A DNA stretch of 64,000 nt from Cranoglanis bouderius (Eukaryota; Chordata; Actinopteri; Siluriformes; Cranoglanididae), in contig CM042535.1 of the NCBI GenBank assembly GCA_023630585.1, forward strand, positions 29,886,899 to 29,950,898. Direction: 5' to 3'. The translations under genes were made by a program, and so were the position numbers. The notes beneath the pieces are model-generated. The model did no database searches. It saw nothing but the letters and a program-made list of their open reading frames with translations, and was not told where the DNA came from. Below, one piece after another: positions 33,296 through 44,985 of the stretch (positions are counted from its first letter, which is position 1; the number at the start of each line of letters is the position of its first letter).

Positions 33296-34613
33296 CAAAC
33301 GCCAGCTGTAGAATACACACAAATGAACACAACCCTTTACTCATACGCGAAAATGACCACAAAAGGACAAGAAAAAAGTTTTAGTACAGCAAAAAAAATT
33401 TATATCTAGAGAACTTTTGCTTATTTTCTTTTTTTATAAGGTCATGTGTTCGTAATTAATGCTTTAAAAAAAGATACAACTTGATATTTAACAATAATTT
33501 CAGAATAATTTGTAACATATTTTAAAAAAAAAAAAAAGATATATAAAATCTTAGAGCTATGTGTGTTCAGTCTAGTATTATTTTGGAAGTATTGTTTTGG
33601 AAGAGGTATGCTTAACTGGAGTATTACTGAAACGTAATCCATAATAGTACTTTTATTCAATTACATTTTCAGGAGGAATTAAAAACCCTACTTTTTAGTC
33701 CACACATTTCATTATGATTTTCAAAGTGCCTGTTTTTACAAATCTTAAAGGCCAGTAAATGTTTCTGTTGTTTTATTTTTCTCTTGCCAACCAGTCAAGT
33801 TCCACCCATTTTATTTATTATTATTGGTATTTCTCTATTTTTAAAACACTGAATCAAATTCATATCAATGTAAAATGAAACTGACCACAACTATAATAAT
33901 TCATCTTTCTATAAGGATCCATAACAATAACACAATTCTTACACAGCCTTAAGATTTAACTCATCAGCTCATTGAGGTTTAAGTGGGTGTGTCAGAGCAG
34001 GAAAAGTCTAAAAGGTGCTCTGATGGTCTACAGGAACAGGAATAAGAGTCACTGAGGACTGAAATGGAGCTCAATCTGTTCACCAGGGTTTGCTAATCAG
34101 AGGTGACCTCAGTCCTCTGCGTACAAATGTCATTTCCACTGAGATGCCCAAGGAGATCAATTCTGGGCATAAAACAAATGTTTACCTGCGGAATGGTCTG
34201 AAACGAGCCAGTATTTAGGTAGGTAGGAAATTAGTGTTTGTCTAAAAAGTTGTTTTGCTTCTTTGCTTTTGGGGTTTTAAAGAAACAGTTCAACTAGCAA
34301 CACTGTCATGTGCTGCTTCTCAAATCAACAACTCTGACCTTACAGTTAAAAGTGTTTAATTATCTATAGAAAAGCCACAATACTGGTGCAGAAAACAGGC
34401 CATTCAGTAGGTTTGAAAGCTACATGAGAGGTTTTTAAAAGCAAACACTAACTGTAATAGGAAACCTGGTTACTTTAAATACTCCAGGAATAGTACAGAA
34501 GTATGTTATTCTAGTATATTATCAAGGTGGAAGTGCAGCAGAAAAAAAAAAAAACAAAATAGAAAAATACAGCTGCAGGCAGGAATCTGCAGGATGTAAG
34601 CAATCTCCAGGCT
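33296..34613. other. No gene; AT-rich
   Basis: Contains A/T runs at 33520-33540 and 34540-34560. A stretch around 33965-34110 has the wording of a degraded non-autonomous DNA element ('tgtgtcagagcaggaaaagtctaaaa'), but no termini are found. Confidence 0.4.
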
Positions 34614-34766
34614 TGGGGAGTAACGGATTACATGTAACAGCCTTACGTAATCAGGACACAAAAAACTGGTAACTGTAATTCGTTACAGTTACATCAAAAA
34701 ACAAAGTAATCAGATTACAGGTACATTTTGTAAAAAAAAAAGGGAATACTATCAGGATTACTTTTG
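34614..34766. mobile_element. Fragment of a GTAACGGATTAC-type DNA element
   Basis: 'ggggagtaacggattacatgtaac' and the complementary-looking 'ggtaactgtaattcgttacagttac' are typical of a widespread non-autonomous fish repeat. It is cut off by the hAT terminus at 34767. Confidence 0.5.
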
Positions 34767-35530
34767 CAGGGCTCCAGACTGCACCTAAAAAGGTCAGATT
34801 TGTGACCAAAAATATTAATTTGTGAATTATATTTTTGCTGAGATCGCCACTGGCGACAATATAAATGTATATGTCATGATTTAAAAAATGCATTTACTGT
34901 CTTTTTATTTGCGTTCTGAGAGGAGGAGCCTCTCGCATAATTTGTTGTGTTGATGTAATAAAATGAGGTCCTGCGCGTGAAGTTCAAATTCATCCAGAGC
35001 GCCAAAATACGCTCGGGGAAAGCAGGAATCAACTTTCCGCCTCAGTAAGACATGTCTAAACGAAAAATGTCAGACTTTTTCAAACAATCCTCATCTCTGC
35101 CGAGCACCGATGCTGATGGCACACCTGCTAATAAAAAAGCAGGCTCCAGTTGTGCCAGCATGAGAGAGAGAGAAAACGGCGGAGACACAGAGGATCATCT
35201 TTCCGTGTCAATCAATGAACACCCAAGTGAAAGTGCAGAAAGGCATTTTAAGACTTACTGGATGCAAGTGTTTGCATGGCTCAGGTATGATCATCACACA
35301 CAGAAAATGTTTTGTGACTTTTGTTCCAAAGCAGAGAGAAATAGAGGGGGAAACGGATTTCATTACCAGAACGAACCATTTCAAGAAAGAGACCATGAGA
35401 AAACAGGGCGATAGTCAAAAGCATAAAAAAGCTCGTGACTATGTAATTGCAGAGAGCTCCACAAAAACACCGTTAGAACAAGCAGTGTCTTGTGCATGTG
35501 AACTACATGATGAGACCGAATGGAAAGAGC
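34767..35530 (+). mobile_element. 5' end of a hAT-type transposon
   Basis: CAGGGCTCCAGACTGCACC is a hAT-like terminus, about 285 bp before a start codon for a TTF-type zinc-finger protein (35052). The element's catalytic dimerisation region and right terminus are absent. Sequence becomes DIRS-like near 35530. Confidence 0.6.
35052..35530 (+). pseudogene. hAT-related TTF-type zinc-finger N-terminus, frameshifted
   Basis: Starts MSKRKMSDFFKQSSSLPST. A TTF-type zinc-finger region follows around residues 70-105 (RHFKTYWMQVFAWLRYDHHT, then CDFCSK), the arrangement in fish hAT and hAT-derived ZNF862-like proteins. A one-base slip near the G-run at 35346-35350 moves the frame; in the next frame the expected FITRTNHFKKETMR and SQKHKKARDYVIAE continue. 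The early protein would bind DNA. The catalytic hAT body is missing, replaced by unrelated retroelement sequence. Confidence 0.7.
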
Positions 35531-36231
35531 TAAAAATAAAATTGTGTAAGGCTACCTCAGCATTGGTTGGCGAAGCCTATGTGGCGGCGGGTCTTCCTTG
35601 TGGACCCCTGCATACAATGGCAGTGTTGCAGGCCTACCAAGCAGACCTGCTGAATGAGCTCGACATTCTGGCTTGTTCGGAGGCGCGTTTAATGCCATCG
35701 CCTGCTAGTAGACCCGATCTAAGAATGATCATTAATGCCAAGCAAGCAAAGAAGGAGCGGTCCTGGTGGACTGCAGAGGGAGGTATCAGGGGACGTGAGG
35801 TTGTTAGGGCAGTTAGCCCCCAGTATTACTGTAGGGCCCCCCCAGCCAATATCGTCCCAAGTTTTCAGTCCTCTCTGGTCAGCCTCGGCCGGAATTATGG
35901 AAACTGTGGTCTGGCCCCTGAGGGGCACCAGCTCATAGATTCTGGTCTCTCAACTCAGATCTACAAACTCTCTCTGTTGCCCCTTCCTGCCTTGACTTTC
36001 ATTCGGTATTACAGTTTGGCCTTATTGGCCAGCTCATATATGGTTTTCGGAGATAATATCTTTGCTGGACGGCACTCCCTGGAAGATTCCCATTCGCAGG
36101 GATCTATTGTCAAGAACGTTTCCCAGCAAAGTTGCCTCCTTCTACAATTAGGGTCTACGTGGCCGCCATTTCAGCCAGCCACACCCCTACTGATGGGGCC
36201 TTATTTAAAGGTTGATAATTTTCATTTCTAA
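35531..36231 (+). pseudogene. DIRS-type retrotransposon fragments (gag-like and tyrosine recombinase), deleted
   Basis: Read in the same frame as the shifted zinc-finger segment. A gag-like block (VGEAYVAAGLPCG, then LHTMAVLQAYQADLL, about 35563-35655) is followed after a deletion by SWWTAEGGIRGREV and NCGLAPEGHQLIDSGLSTQ (35902-35960). The latter resembles the sequence at the start of the DIRS tyrosine recombinase. Another frame at 36108-36207 reads RVYVAAISASHTPTDG, also recombinase-like. Reverse transcriptase and RNase H are absent. DIRS elements replicate through a circular intermediate joined by this recombinase; this copy cannot. Assignment is from remembered family wording and should be checked. 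Confidence 0.65.
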
Positions 36232-36257
36232 TGAAATTCTAATTTTAATTTATCCAA

Positions 36258-36679
36258 TTAAAAATCTTTGTTAAATATAGGTGTACAACAATTATTGGCA
36301 ATTCATATGAGAAAAATATAGTTGAAGTATATTCCCATTGATATTTATTGATATATTTTTAGTACACCTGGGTGACTAGGAACAGGAAATTGTTCAACCA
36401 TGACTTCCTGTTTCACAGGGGTATAAATATGAGGTAACACATAGTCCAAATTCCCTTAGTCATTCATAACAATGGGTAAGAGCAAGGAATATAGCTGTGA
36501 TGTGCGACAAAAGGTTGTTGAGCTTCACAAAATGGGAAGTGGCTATAAAAAAATAGCACAAGCATTGAAAATACACATTTCCACCATCAGGGTAACAACA
36601 GATCAAAAGGTTAAACAACAAAGACAATTTTTCACAGCCTCATATTTACCAAGGTTGCCAATATTAGTGGAGGGCACTG
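36258..36679 (+). mobile_element. Tc1-like derivative (family P, copy 1), left end lost
   Basis: Right terminus complementary to CAGTGCCCTCCACTAATATTGG, followed by TA at 36680-36681. The plus strand encodes a helix-turn-helix start, MGKSKEYSCDVRQKVVELHK (36472 on), then jumps at about 36590 directly to the right sub-terminal region, so the catalytic core is deleted. The left part begins abruptly at 36258, just beyond the DIRS-like sequence. Copy 2 is at 44081-44985. Confidence 0.82.
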
Positions 36680-36681
36680 TA

Positions 36682-37334
36682 CATTGCTGGTATGTACCTT
36701 GCATTTCCAGTGTTTCCTGTATAAACAGTACCATTTCCCCTACAAGACGTATGAGAGCTTTAATTTGTTAAACGAATACAATCAGAATATGAATGGCTAG
36801 TGTGTAAAAGTTTGGTGGATGTAGGTTAAAAGCCATAGGAGGAGATAAATTCCCATATTTAGCTGGCATTGTCATTGTGCACTTGAAAAGGAATTTGGAG
36901 TAAATGGGACAATGGAAGGGTGAAAAAATGAAAAATGGAGGTGTGTGGGACACTATGGCAATGAATAAGTGTTTGGCGGCCTGCCTCGAGGTAGAATACA
37001 CCAAATGGTGTCTGTCAGCCAAACAAAAGTACAGATTGGGTGCAGTAAAAAATGAATGGGACTAAATGAGAAAATAGAGGGATGAATACAAAGAGAGTGT
37101 TGATCAGTGTTGATCAGTCTGAAACTTGAAAGAATAGTATAAATTAGAAGTCAGGCGGGCAATTATATTTGGGGAGTATTGATTTTTGGGGTTAGCAGCT
37201 ATAGTGGTAGCAGCATTGGCTAAAAGTTTAAAATATGTAAAGGGTAAAATGTTAAAAGCTTCGATGCATGTTTTAATGTATAGAGTTAAAAAGCTTCTGT
37301 GCTAGCCCAGTTGGTTGCTAGGGTGTATCTACTG
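36682..37334. other. No feature recognised
   Basis: Moderately AT-rich sequence without identifiable termini or coding similarity. Confidence 0.45.
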
Positions 37335-37752
37335 TAGTGATCGAGCAGTTTTCCATAATCGGATATCGGTTTTTGAATATCGGTTTCGCCGATAAATGGC
37401 GACAACTTGTGGGCGAATTGCGCACAGGACCGCCACAGCAGCGCCACTGCAGCTGAGGGGAGACGAGTCAACAACGGTGTGCAAAGATAAAGTATTGCTT
37501 TGCTTTAATTAATAAACTTTATTTAACATAACAGCCATTAATGCACAAATGAGATGTGTTACATAAATGCTTGATATGTAGTTTAAGCAGCTAACCCTAG
37601 GAGTTTAAATTGATAAAATTGTTATAAATAAAACGGTTTGTTCAGTTCAGTGGTGTTATCACTGTGTCAAAAACAGAAGTAAAACAATAAATAAATATCA
37701 GTTCTGCATATCGGTTATCGGGCACATAAACATCAATATCGGTCGATCTCTA
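37335..37752. mobile_element. hAT-like MITE, 'TCGATC/ATCGG' family, copy 1
   Basis: Begins TAGTGATCGAGC and ends GGTCGATCTCTA, inverted ends of low similarity, with internal 'atatcggtt' and 'gccgata' motifs. An 8-bp flanking duplication is present with one mismatch: ATCTACTG (37327-37334) and ATCTACTT (37753-37760). An 8-bp duplication is the hAT signature. Copies 2 and 3 show the same arrangement. Confidence 0.8.
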
Positions 37753-37760
37753 ATCTACTT

Positions 37761-38154
37761 GGTTGCTATGAACGATTAAGTGTGTAGGTTAAAAGGTTAA
37801 AGCATTAAATGTTATGTCATTAAATAAACTGAAAATAAAACTGATAATTTTCTATAGTACACCGAAAAAAAGCTTACTGAACTTACTTTATCCAATCGTG
37901 TACACTGATTCCATAGAAATGACTTGAGTTTTTTGTGTTTGTACAAACACCATGATTTGAACCTGTATTGTATGAACAGCCCTGGAATAAAATTGAACAC
38001 TGTGCACTCACCCGAGCTCAGATATTTGTTTAAATTAAATTCAGTATATGAAATGAAATCACATTTTGATGAGAAACTTAATATTTGTATGTAAACTATA
38101 CATATTATTTTCTCTTAAATACCGACCACATATTCCTTTTTTTTAAGTGTAGCT
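37761..38154. other. No feature recognised
   Basis: AT-rich unique sequence. Confidence 0.45.
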
Positions 38155-38480
38155 TTGATAGTAGTGCCAGCTGCAATTTAAATGTGTACATTAATGCTCT
38201 TGTTCTACTAATATTCACAGAGACTTGTATGGCAGATAATAATAAAACAGATTTAACCATGTTATTTAACAAATAAAAACGTACACTCGTGCAGTTCCCT
38301 GTAAGGAGATGTTTATTTAACATTTATGGAGGGAGTCTCTAGTGTCAGAGTTAAAGCTGTTACATTAGGTTTTCCACCACAGGAAAGTCTTCAGGACAGA
38401 GGACTTTGCAGTTTACATTTTCTCTGTAACATGACAAGCTGTATGAACATTTTTTGTCTTAGTAACTTCAAGAGAAAGAA
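38155..38480 (+). repeat. Interspersed repeat family R, copy
   Basis: Shares 'tgttatttaacaaataaaaac', 'ggagtctctagtgtcag' and 'aagtcttcaggacagaggacttt' with the copies near 10.0, 26.4 and 62.1 kb. Non-coding. Confidence 0.6.
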
Positions 38481-38603
38481 AAAAAAAGAGAATGGTGAAG
38501 GGGTGGCTGTTTAAAGCTGTTATTACGTATGTGACCACAGGAACTAGCTTCCACAACAATAATAAAAAGTACTCTTCGGCAAACAACAACAACAAAAAAA
38601 CTG

Positions 38604-38882
38604 ACTTAGTAACCGCTTATCCTACAAAGGGTCACGGGGAGCCTGGAGCCTATCCCAAGGAACTCGGGGCACAAGGCAGGGACACCCTAGATGGTGTGCT
38701 AACCCATCACAGGGCTCAAACACCACAATTTGGAAATGCCAGTCAGCCTACAGTGCATGTCTTTGGACTGGGGGAAGAAACCGGAGTACCCGGAGGAAAC
38801 CCCTGAAGCATGGGGAGAACTCCATGCACAGACGGTGGAGACAGGATTCAAACCCCCAACCCCAAAGGTGTGCCCCCCCTTA
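38604..38882 (-). mobile_element. V-SINE, 5' truncated
   Basis: Minus strand runs from a B-box-like 'gggggtttgaatcctgtc' through the conserved core ('ggagttctccccatgc', 'ccagtccaaagacatgc') to the tail 'aggataagcggtt'. The A box is missing, as is common for truncated SINE insertions. Confidence 0.85.
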
Positions 38883-39842
38883 AGGTAACTCTTTACATCA
38901 TGAATTATTTTCCTATAACAGCACACTCGCAAGTGTTTCATTCCTTATCGAAGACTAATAATCTATGTATTTCCATTATTGTACACTTTTCTGACTGTCG
39001 TCAGGTCACGATTCATCATTCATGTTTATTTTTTGGTAATGAATAATTTGTTGTAAATGTTGAATACAGTATATCTTGAACTTATAGTTTTATTGTGGCT
39101 GCACAGTTTAGTCACAAAACCTCAAACAATTATTTATATTATAATAACAATATCATATGTCACAAAGATATCTCCAGGTGTCACAATATGATATTTTTGC
39201 CATATTGACCACGCCTACCGTTATCATTTACATTTTCTTTTTTGATTTAAGATATATTATGTCACAAGCAGCACTATAATTATATCAGTGAGCATATGGA
39301 ATAGGTGATTGTTATTATTCATATATGGATTGAATGAGAATAAAAGAAATCATGTTCAGTCAGTAGATTATACAGGTACAGATTGTCACACTCAGGTTTT
39401 AACACTAGAGTGTGCACTTACACCAGCAGTGAGGAGAGAAAACGTGGACTATAACACATCATTTGTAAGGACGACCTCTTATTAATTTCTCTTTGCACAT
39501 TTAATGTTTATTTTTTAATCTAATATCTAATATAATGACATTGCATGTGTTCAGCACAGAGCTGTATTATAGCTCTAGTAAGTATGTAGTAAGTAGCAGA
39601 CACTTGAACACAATTTTGGACGGCATGCAAAGAAATGGCATGTAAAGAAAACATTCAGATTTCACTTTCATATGAAAACTTCTCAAATAAGTAAATATAC
39701 TGTTAACTCCTTACATTAAAGGTCACACACATTTCCACAAGTTATTAATGAGATTACAATATATGTAATCTTATGAGAAGCATTATTTAGTTCTAATATT
39801 ACCAAATATCTGCTATATTCACTACCCATATACAAAATTATT
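38883..39842. other. No feature recognised
   Basis: About 1 kb of AT-rich unique sequence. Confidence 0.5.
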
Positions 39843-40390
39843 AGTTATTACTTAAGTTATTTATATAGTGCTTTTCTAGACACTCAAAGCACTTTACATA
39901 GTATGGGGGGATCTCCTCAACCACCACCGGTGTGTAGCATCCACCTGGATGATGCGACGGCAGCCATAGTGCTGGTGGAGAGGAGAGTGATGTAACCAAT
40001 TCAGGGATGGAGATTATTAGGGGGCCATGATAGATAAGGGCCAATAGGGCAATTTTGCCAGAACACCAGGGTAATACCCTTACTCTTTACGAGAAGTGAC
40101 CTGAGATTTTTAATGACCACAGAGAGTCAGGACCTTGGTTTAACGTCTCAGCCAAAAGACAGTGCTCTTTTTACAGTATAGTGTCCCCGTCACTATACTG
40201 GGGCATTAGGAACCACACAGACCACAGGGAGAGCACCACCTACTGACCTCCCTAATACCAACTCCAGCAGCAACCTTAGTTTTCCCCAGGAGGTCTCCCA
40301 TCCAGGTACTGGCCAGGCTCAACCGTTTCGTAGTTTCAGTGGGAACCCAGGCAAGAACTGCAGGGTGATATGACTCTGGCGAAAGTTCTA
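39843..40390 (-). mobile_element. 5S-rRNA-derived SINE (SINE3-like), near full length
   Basis: Read on the minus strand, the head (from about 40375) reads 'atatcaccctg' and 'ggccagtacctggatgggagacctcctggg', matching 5S rRNA and its internal Pol III promoter. The body contains 'atgccccagtatagtgacggggacac' and the tail 'aaagtgctttgagtgtctag' then 'ctatataaat', a LINE-type end. It is a SINE and not a functional 5S gene, because the rRNA part is mutated and fused to a long body. Confidence 0.88.
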
Positions 40391-40868
40391 ATCTACAACC
40401 TTCCTTTAATGAAAAGTTACATAATTTGGACTTGGCATTTTTCAGAATTAACACTGACATTCTTCTGCTTTCATTTTGCACTAATTGGACTGCTGGAGGT
40501 CATGTCACACAAACAAACAATGACTCAAATCAATTATCTCGAGTGGCATCCCACTTTATCAGCAAGCTCAACAATAACTACACGACCCCTGGGATCTTTA
40601 TTGAAGTGGCCACAAAACTTTCTAATTAAAAAAAAAAAAAAAAAAAACAGTAAAAGCTTTAGTAATTGATATAACTTACATAACAACCTTTTTTTCAAGG
40701 TTAATGATCAGCTGGCTGTGTGGCATTAAGCACTCTTAATCAGAGCGCCAAGAGGACAGTAAACAAATCACAGCTCCACTAAAATGCCAATTAATTTCAT
40801 GTACAGGATTAACTCATGTGCAAGCGCTGAATGACCAGAGAGCAGCTGCTCAAGGTTAGACATGTTGT
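40391..40868. other. No gene; A-run at 40627-40646
   Basis: Unique sequence with one long poly(A) tract, possibly a decayed retroposon tail without recognisable body. Confidence 0.45.
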
Positions 40869-41125
40869 GCATTCTGAGATGCTTTTCTGCTCAATACGGT
40901 TGTAAACAGTGATTATTTGAGTTCCCGTAGACTTCCTGTGTTGTGGTATTGTGAAAATCACAAATCAGCAGTTTCTGAAATACTGAAACCAGCCTGTCTG
41001 GCACCAACAACCATACCATGGTCTAAGTCACTGAGATCACACTTTTTCCATTCTGATGTTTGATGTCAACATTGACTTAGAAGCTTTTTATGCACTGCAC
41101 CGCTGCTTCATGATTGCGCAGGTCT
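40869..41125 (-). mobile_element. Fragment of Tc1-like foldback family C
   Basis: 'cattctgagatgcttttctgctca', then 'tttctgaaatactgaaaccagcctgtctggcacc' and 'gtcactgagatcacac' correspond to the N-terminal transposase region of 6241-6903 in the same orientation. Both ends are missing. An internal stretch (about 40905-40960) is deleted or diverged. Confidence 0.78.
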
Positions 41126-41344
41126 TTACTACAACCCATAAACAGACGTTATTATACAAATCAAACTTGGTATTAAGGCTCACTGAGGACTGAAGTATGA
41201 GGCTCCCAGAAAGGGGTGGAGTTATTGGACTAAATATATCATGGGATCATGGTGGAATAGTGGTATAATGTAGGAAGAAAATTAAAAATTTTAAAATATG
41301 TTGATCTTAGCACAGATGCCTTATTGAGTTGGCAATATCAATAT

Positions 41345-41570
41345 CAATAGTTGGCCCCATCCAACTATCGCAGGGCACAATCTCACACACACATTCACAC
41401 CCTACGGACAATTTGGAAAAGCCAATCAGCCTACAACGTATGTCTTTGGACTGGGAGAGGAAACTGGAGTACCTGGAGGAAACCCCCAAAGCACGGGGAG
41501 AACATGCAAACTCCATGCAGAAGAGGGATTCGAACCCCCAACCCCGGAGGTGCAAGGCAAACGAACTCAA
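41345..41570 (-). mobile_element. V-SINE, truncated at the 3' end
   Basis: Minus strand reads 'tttgccttgcacctccggggttgggggttcgaatccc' (intact B box) and the core 'gagtttgcatgttctccccgtgc', ending in 'gattgtgccctgcgatagttgg'. The long LINE-like tail is missing. Confidence 0.85.
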
Positions 41571-42229
41571 GAAACATAACAGAGATAATCCTAAACAATG
41601 AGCTATAAATTAACCCATAATAAATGACCATTCTCATGAACACGTAAAGCCCAAGCTTATTATTCATTACTCAGCTTACATCCCTCGCTACAATAAAACC
41701 AATAAGGAAACATATTTAGTTACGAGAGGGAATAATAAATGTAGACCCGCTGACAGAATCCTGGTTAAATATACATAGCTCAGATGTACCTGAAATGTTC
41801 TCTTTCCGTTTTGCTATTTGGTTTCAGCATTGTTATCTGATACTTTTCTAGATTCTAGATTCATGAAGCATTGTTATATAAGATTTCCACAAAGCTATTC
41901 TTAGTCTTTTTTTCATAAGTGCAAGAAGAATCTCATCTTAGATCTGCGTCTCACGTCAACTCTACCCACACAGTGTGGTTACAAAAGAGCCCCGCTTCCT
42001 GTGTGGCACGCAGACAAAAGGAAGACAAAAGAAGGGCAGAGAGGAAAGAAACGCAAAAGTCCACTTCCTGTAGTTTTACAGGATCTCCAATGGGAAGAGA
42101 CACCAAATATTAATATTATCTTTAATATTAATGCTCTCCAAAAAATGTTAACATTAATGCTGCCTTCACGTTTGCTTATAGTACGTTTGCTCTTAGGGAA
42201 CATCAGCTGTGGATCCTAATGACGTTCTT
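41571..42229. other. No feature recognised
   Basis: Unique sequence. Plus-strand open frames around 41919-42219 lack any domain or exon signal. Confidence 0.45.
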
Positions 42230-42232
42230 GTC

Positions 42233-42233
<1 letters not shown>

Positions 42234-42289
<56 letters not shown>
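42234..42289. repeat. (GT)n microsatellite
   Basis: About 27 uninterrupted GT dinucleotides. Confidence 0.98.
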
Positions 42290-42291
<2 letters not shown>

Positions 42292-42389
42292 ACACTGTAG
42301 TGATCTCTGAAAAAAAAAATACAGCTAAAGCTTCTTCTTCTGTTACTAAAAATAAATATTGCACACTGAGAAGTCCACAGTAAGAATCT

Positions 42390-42716
42390 CGCTCTGTCTG
42401 TCTGTCTGTCTCTCTCTGTCTTTCTCACTGTCTGTCTGTCTCTCTTTGTCTGTCTCTCTCGCTCTGTCTGTCTTTCTTGCTCTGTCTGTCTCTCTCTCTC
42501 TGTCTGTCTCTCTCTGTATGTCTCTCTCTCTCTCTCTGTCTGTCTGTCTTGCTGTCTCTCTCGCTCTGTCTGTCTGTCTTGCTCTGTCTCTCTCTGTTTG
42601 TCTGTCTCTCTCGCTTTGCCTGCCTGTCTTGCGCTGTCTCTCTCTGTCTGTCTGTCTCTCTCGCTTTGTCTGTCTGTCTTGCTCTGTCTCTCTCTGTCTG
42701 TCTGTCCCTCTCTCCC
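42390..42716. repeat. (TCTG)n/(TCTC)n microsatellite, about 325 bp
   Basis: Variable TCTG, TCTC and CTCT units with a higher-order period including 'tcgctctgtctgtctgtcttgctctgtctc'. Long open frames in both directions arise from the repeat and are not genes. A smaller similar tract lies at 43758-43812. Confidence 0.97.
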
Positions 42717-44080
42717 TTTATTGGCACAAATATTAGACTACATTATTGCCAAAGCAGATATCACATATGAAGTTATTACAGATGTAAAGTTAATAAGAGG
42801 TTAATATAGTAGGGTTAATTAGAGAGAAAAGAGGAAGAAAATGTATTTATCATAAACAAGAAGTAGCAGAAGATAAGGAACAAGAGAGAAATAATCTCTG
42901 AAAAACAGAAATATAAATAAACACTTGCCTCTCTGGTTTCCCCTTAGATGATGGATGCCCTTTTGCCAAATTTGGCTGCTGGTTGAATGATTTCACTTTT
43001 CTCCCCTCAGTATATATGGGAATTCATCAGCGTCAGTGCACTCCTCAATTTCAGGCGTGATGATGCGTATTTCCTCACAGATATACACTGCTGTGTATTT
43101 GGTGGTGTACTGTGCAGCCCTGTTTCCATCACTCTCATGTGACAGTGAGAGCTCAGCCACTCATCTCTGTGTAGTCAGGTCTGTCTGTTTCTACAGCAAG
43201 GCTGTACACCATCACATCTTCTCTAAGCTTCATGTGTGCATGTCTCAGAGTCAGAGAACACTGATGTTTGTTTTGGGGCTTGATTATTTCTTTACAGGTA
43301 ATAGGTTTGTGGTGATTTATAATTAGGTCGGGGATTATATATTAGTGACTAATGTGTAGTTGTCATGGGGCTCTTCTGTGTGTGTAACAATATCAGGGTT
43401 TAAACCAGTGAGTTTTAACACCAGCAGGCTTAAAGGACTCAAGCTGAGGTTTTCTTCCTGGCTTTTTCTAGGGTTTTGTAGTGGAATGAGTGTGGGTCAC
43501 TCATTTTCAAATGCTGCCAGGATGTCAAATTTGGGGGGAAATTTACATAACTCCACTCTGTATCTGGGGTTTGTTTGTTTGTTTTGCAAAATTCAACATG
43601 CAGGTTTTATATCAGTGTGTAAAATCAGACCGAGTGAGTGAAACCCACATTTCACTGCTATAGACTGCAACAGGCACAATGAGTGGTTTGCATAATTTAA
43701 GCCAGATTTTGATTGGAGTGTCAATTTGTATTGTTGATTGTATTGCAAAAATCTATCTCTCGTGCCGTCTCTCACTCTCTCTCTGTCTGTCAGTTTCTTT
43801 CTCTGTCTCTCTGACATGCACTCGGAGCACATTTACAGATCAGAGACATGGCTCACAATGAGGGTGTAGGTGGGAACAGGATCTGTGGTTCAGTTTCAGA
43901 CTTTGTGTGTCAAGAGAGAGCGAGAGAGAGAGTTGCTCTCAGCTTAATTGCGCACTACAATGACCTTGTACTTGAAAAATAAAAGGCCTCGGACCAAAAA
44001 TCCCATACTGCTATAGCAAATGTCATTAGAGATTTAAATTCAATACTTACACTGAATACTTGTTGAATTAACCTGGTATA
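42717..44080. other. No gene supported
   Basis: About 1.36 kb of mostly unique sequence with a TC-rich stretch (43758-43812) and an AG-rich stretch (43912-43932). No exon with splice signals and domain recognised. Confidence 0.5.
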
Positions 44081-44985
44081 CAGTGTCCTCCACTAATATT
44101 GGCACCCTTGGTAAATTTGAGTAAAGAAGGCTGTGAAAAATTCTTTATTGTTTAACCTTTTGATCTTTTGTTAAAAAAAAACACAAAAATACTCTGCTCT
44201 CATGGATATCAAACAATTGCAAACAAAACACAGGTTTACCCCAAAAAAAAAAAAACTTTGTTAAATATAGGTGTGCAACAATTATTGAATTCATATGAGA
44301 AAAATATATATGAAGTATATTCCCATTGATATTTAAAACATTTTTTAGTACACCTGGGCGACTAGGAACAGGAAATTGTTCAACCATGACTTCTTGTTTC
44401 ACAGGGGTATAAATATGAGGTAACACATAGGCCAAATTCCCTTAGTCATTCATAACAATGGGAAGACCAAGGAATATAGCTGTGATGTGCGGCAAAAGGT
44501 CGCTGAGCTTCACAAAATGGGAAGTGGCTATAAGAAAACAGCACAAGCACTGAAAATGGCCATTTCCACCATCAGGGCAATAATTAAGAAATTCCAGTCA
44601 ACTAGAAATGTTATGAATCAACCTGGAATTGGAGTGTGTCTATATTGTCTCAACGCACTGTGAAGAGGATGGTTCGAGTGGCCAAAAACATCGCCAAGGA
44701 TCACAGTTGTAGAATTGCAGAAGTTAATTGCATCTTGGGGTCAGAAAGTCTCCAAAACTACAGTCCAAAGTCACCTACATCACCACAAGCTGTTTGGAAG
44801 GGTTTCAAGAAAAAAAGCCTCTACTCTCATCCAAAAACAAACTCAAGCATCTTCAGTTTGCCACTCCACTTCCACTTGCTACTGGAACTTCAAATGGGAT
44901 CGGGTTCTACGGTCAGATGAAACCAAAATAGAGCTTTTTGGCAATAAACATGTATATTTTTACATTCATGAAAACTTCTTGAGGT
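44081..44985 (+). mobile_element. Tc1-like transposon (family P, copy 2), right part lost
   Basis: Left terminus CAGTGTCCTCCACTAATATT after TA (44079-44080). The plus strand from 44459 encodes a damaged transposase: the helix-turn-helix (AALKMAISTI-like region), an N-terminal frameshift at 'atgggaagaccaagg', and the first catalytic Asp in RSDETKIELFGNKH (about 44910-44950). Sequence then departs from the family near 44960-44985, so the second Asp, the Glu and the right terminus are missing. Confidence 0.85.

Noticed and set aside
37540..37760. Telomere- or centromere-like satellite
   Set aside because: Repeated ATCGG motifs are sub-terminal repeats of a hAT-like MITE, not tandem arrays.
40206..40390. 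Possible functional 5S rRNA gene
   Set aside because: The 5S-like part is mutated and fused to a 400-bp SINE body with a LINE-type tail.
42359..42804. Long serine/leucine-rich and arginine-rich open frames on both strands
   Set aside because: They lie entirely in a (TCTG)n/(TCTC)n microsatellite and result from its composition.
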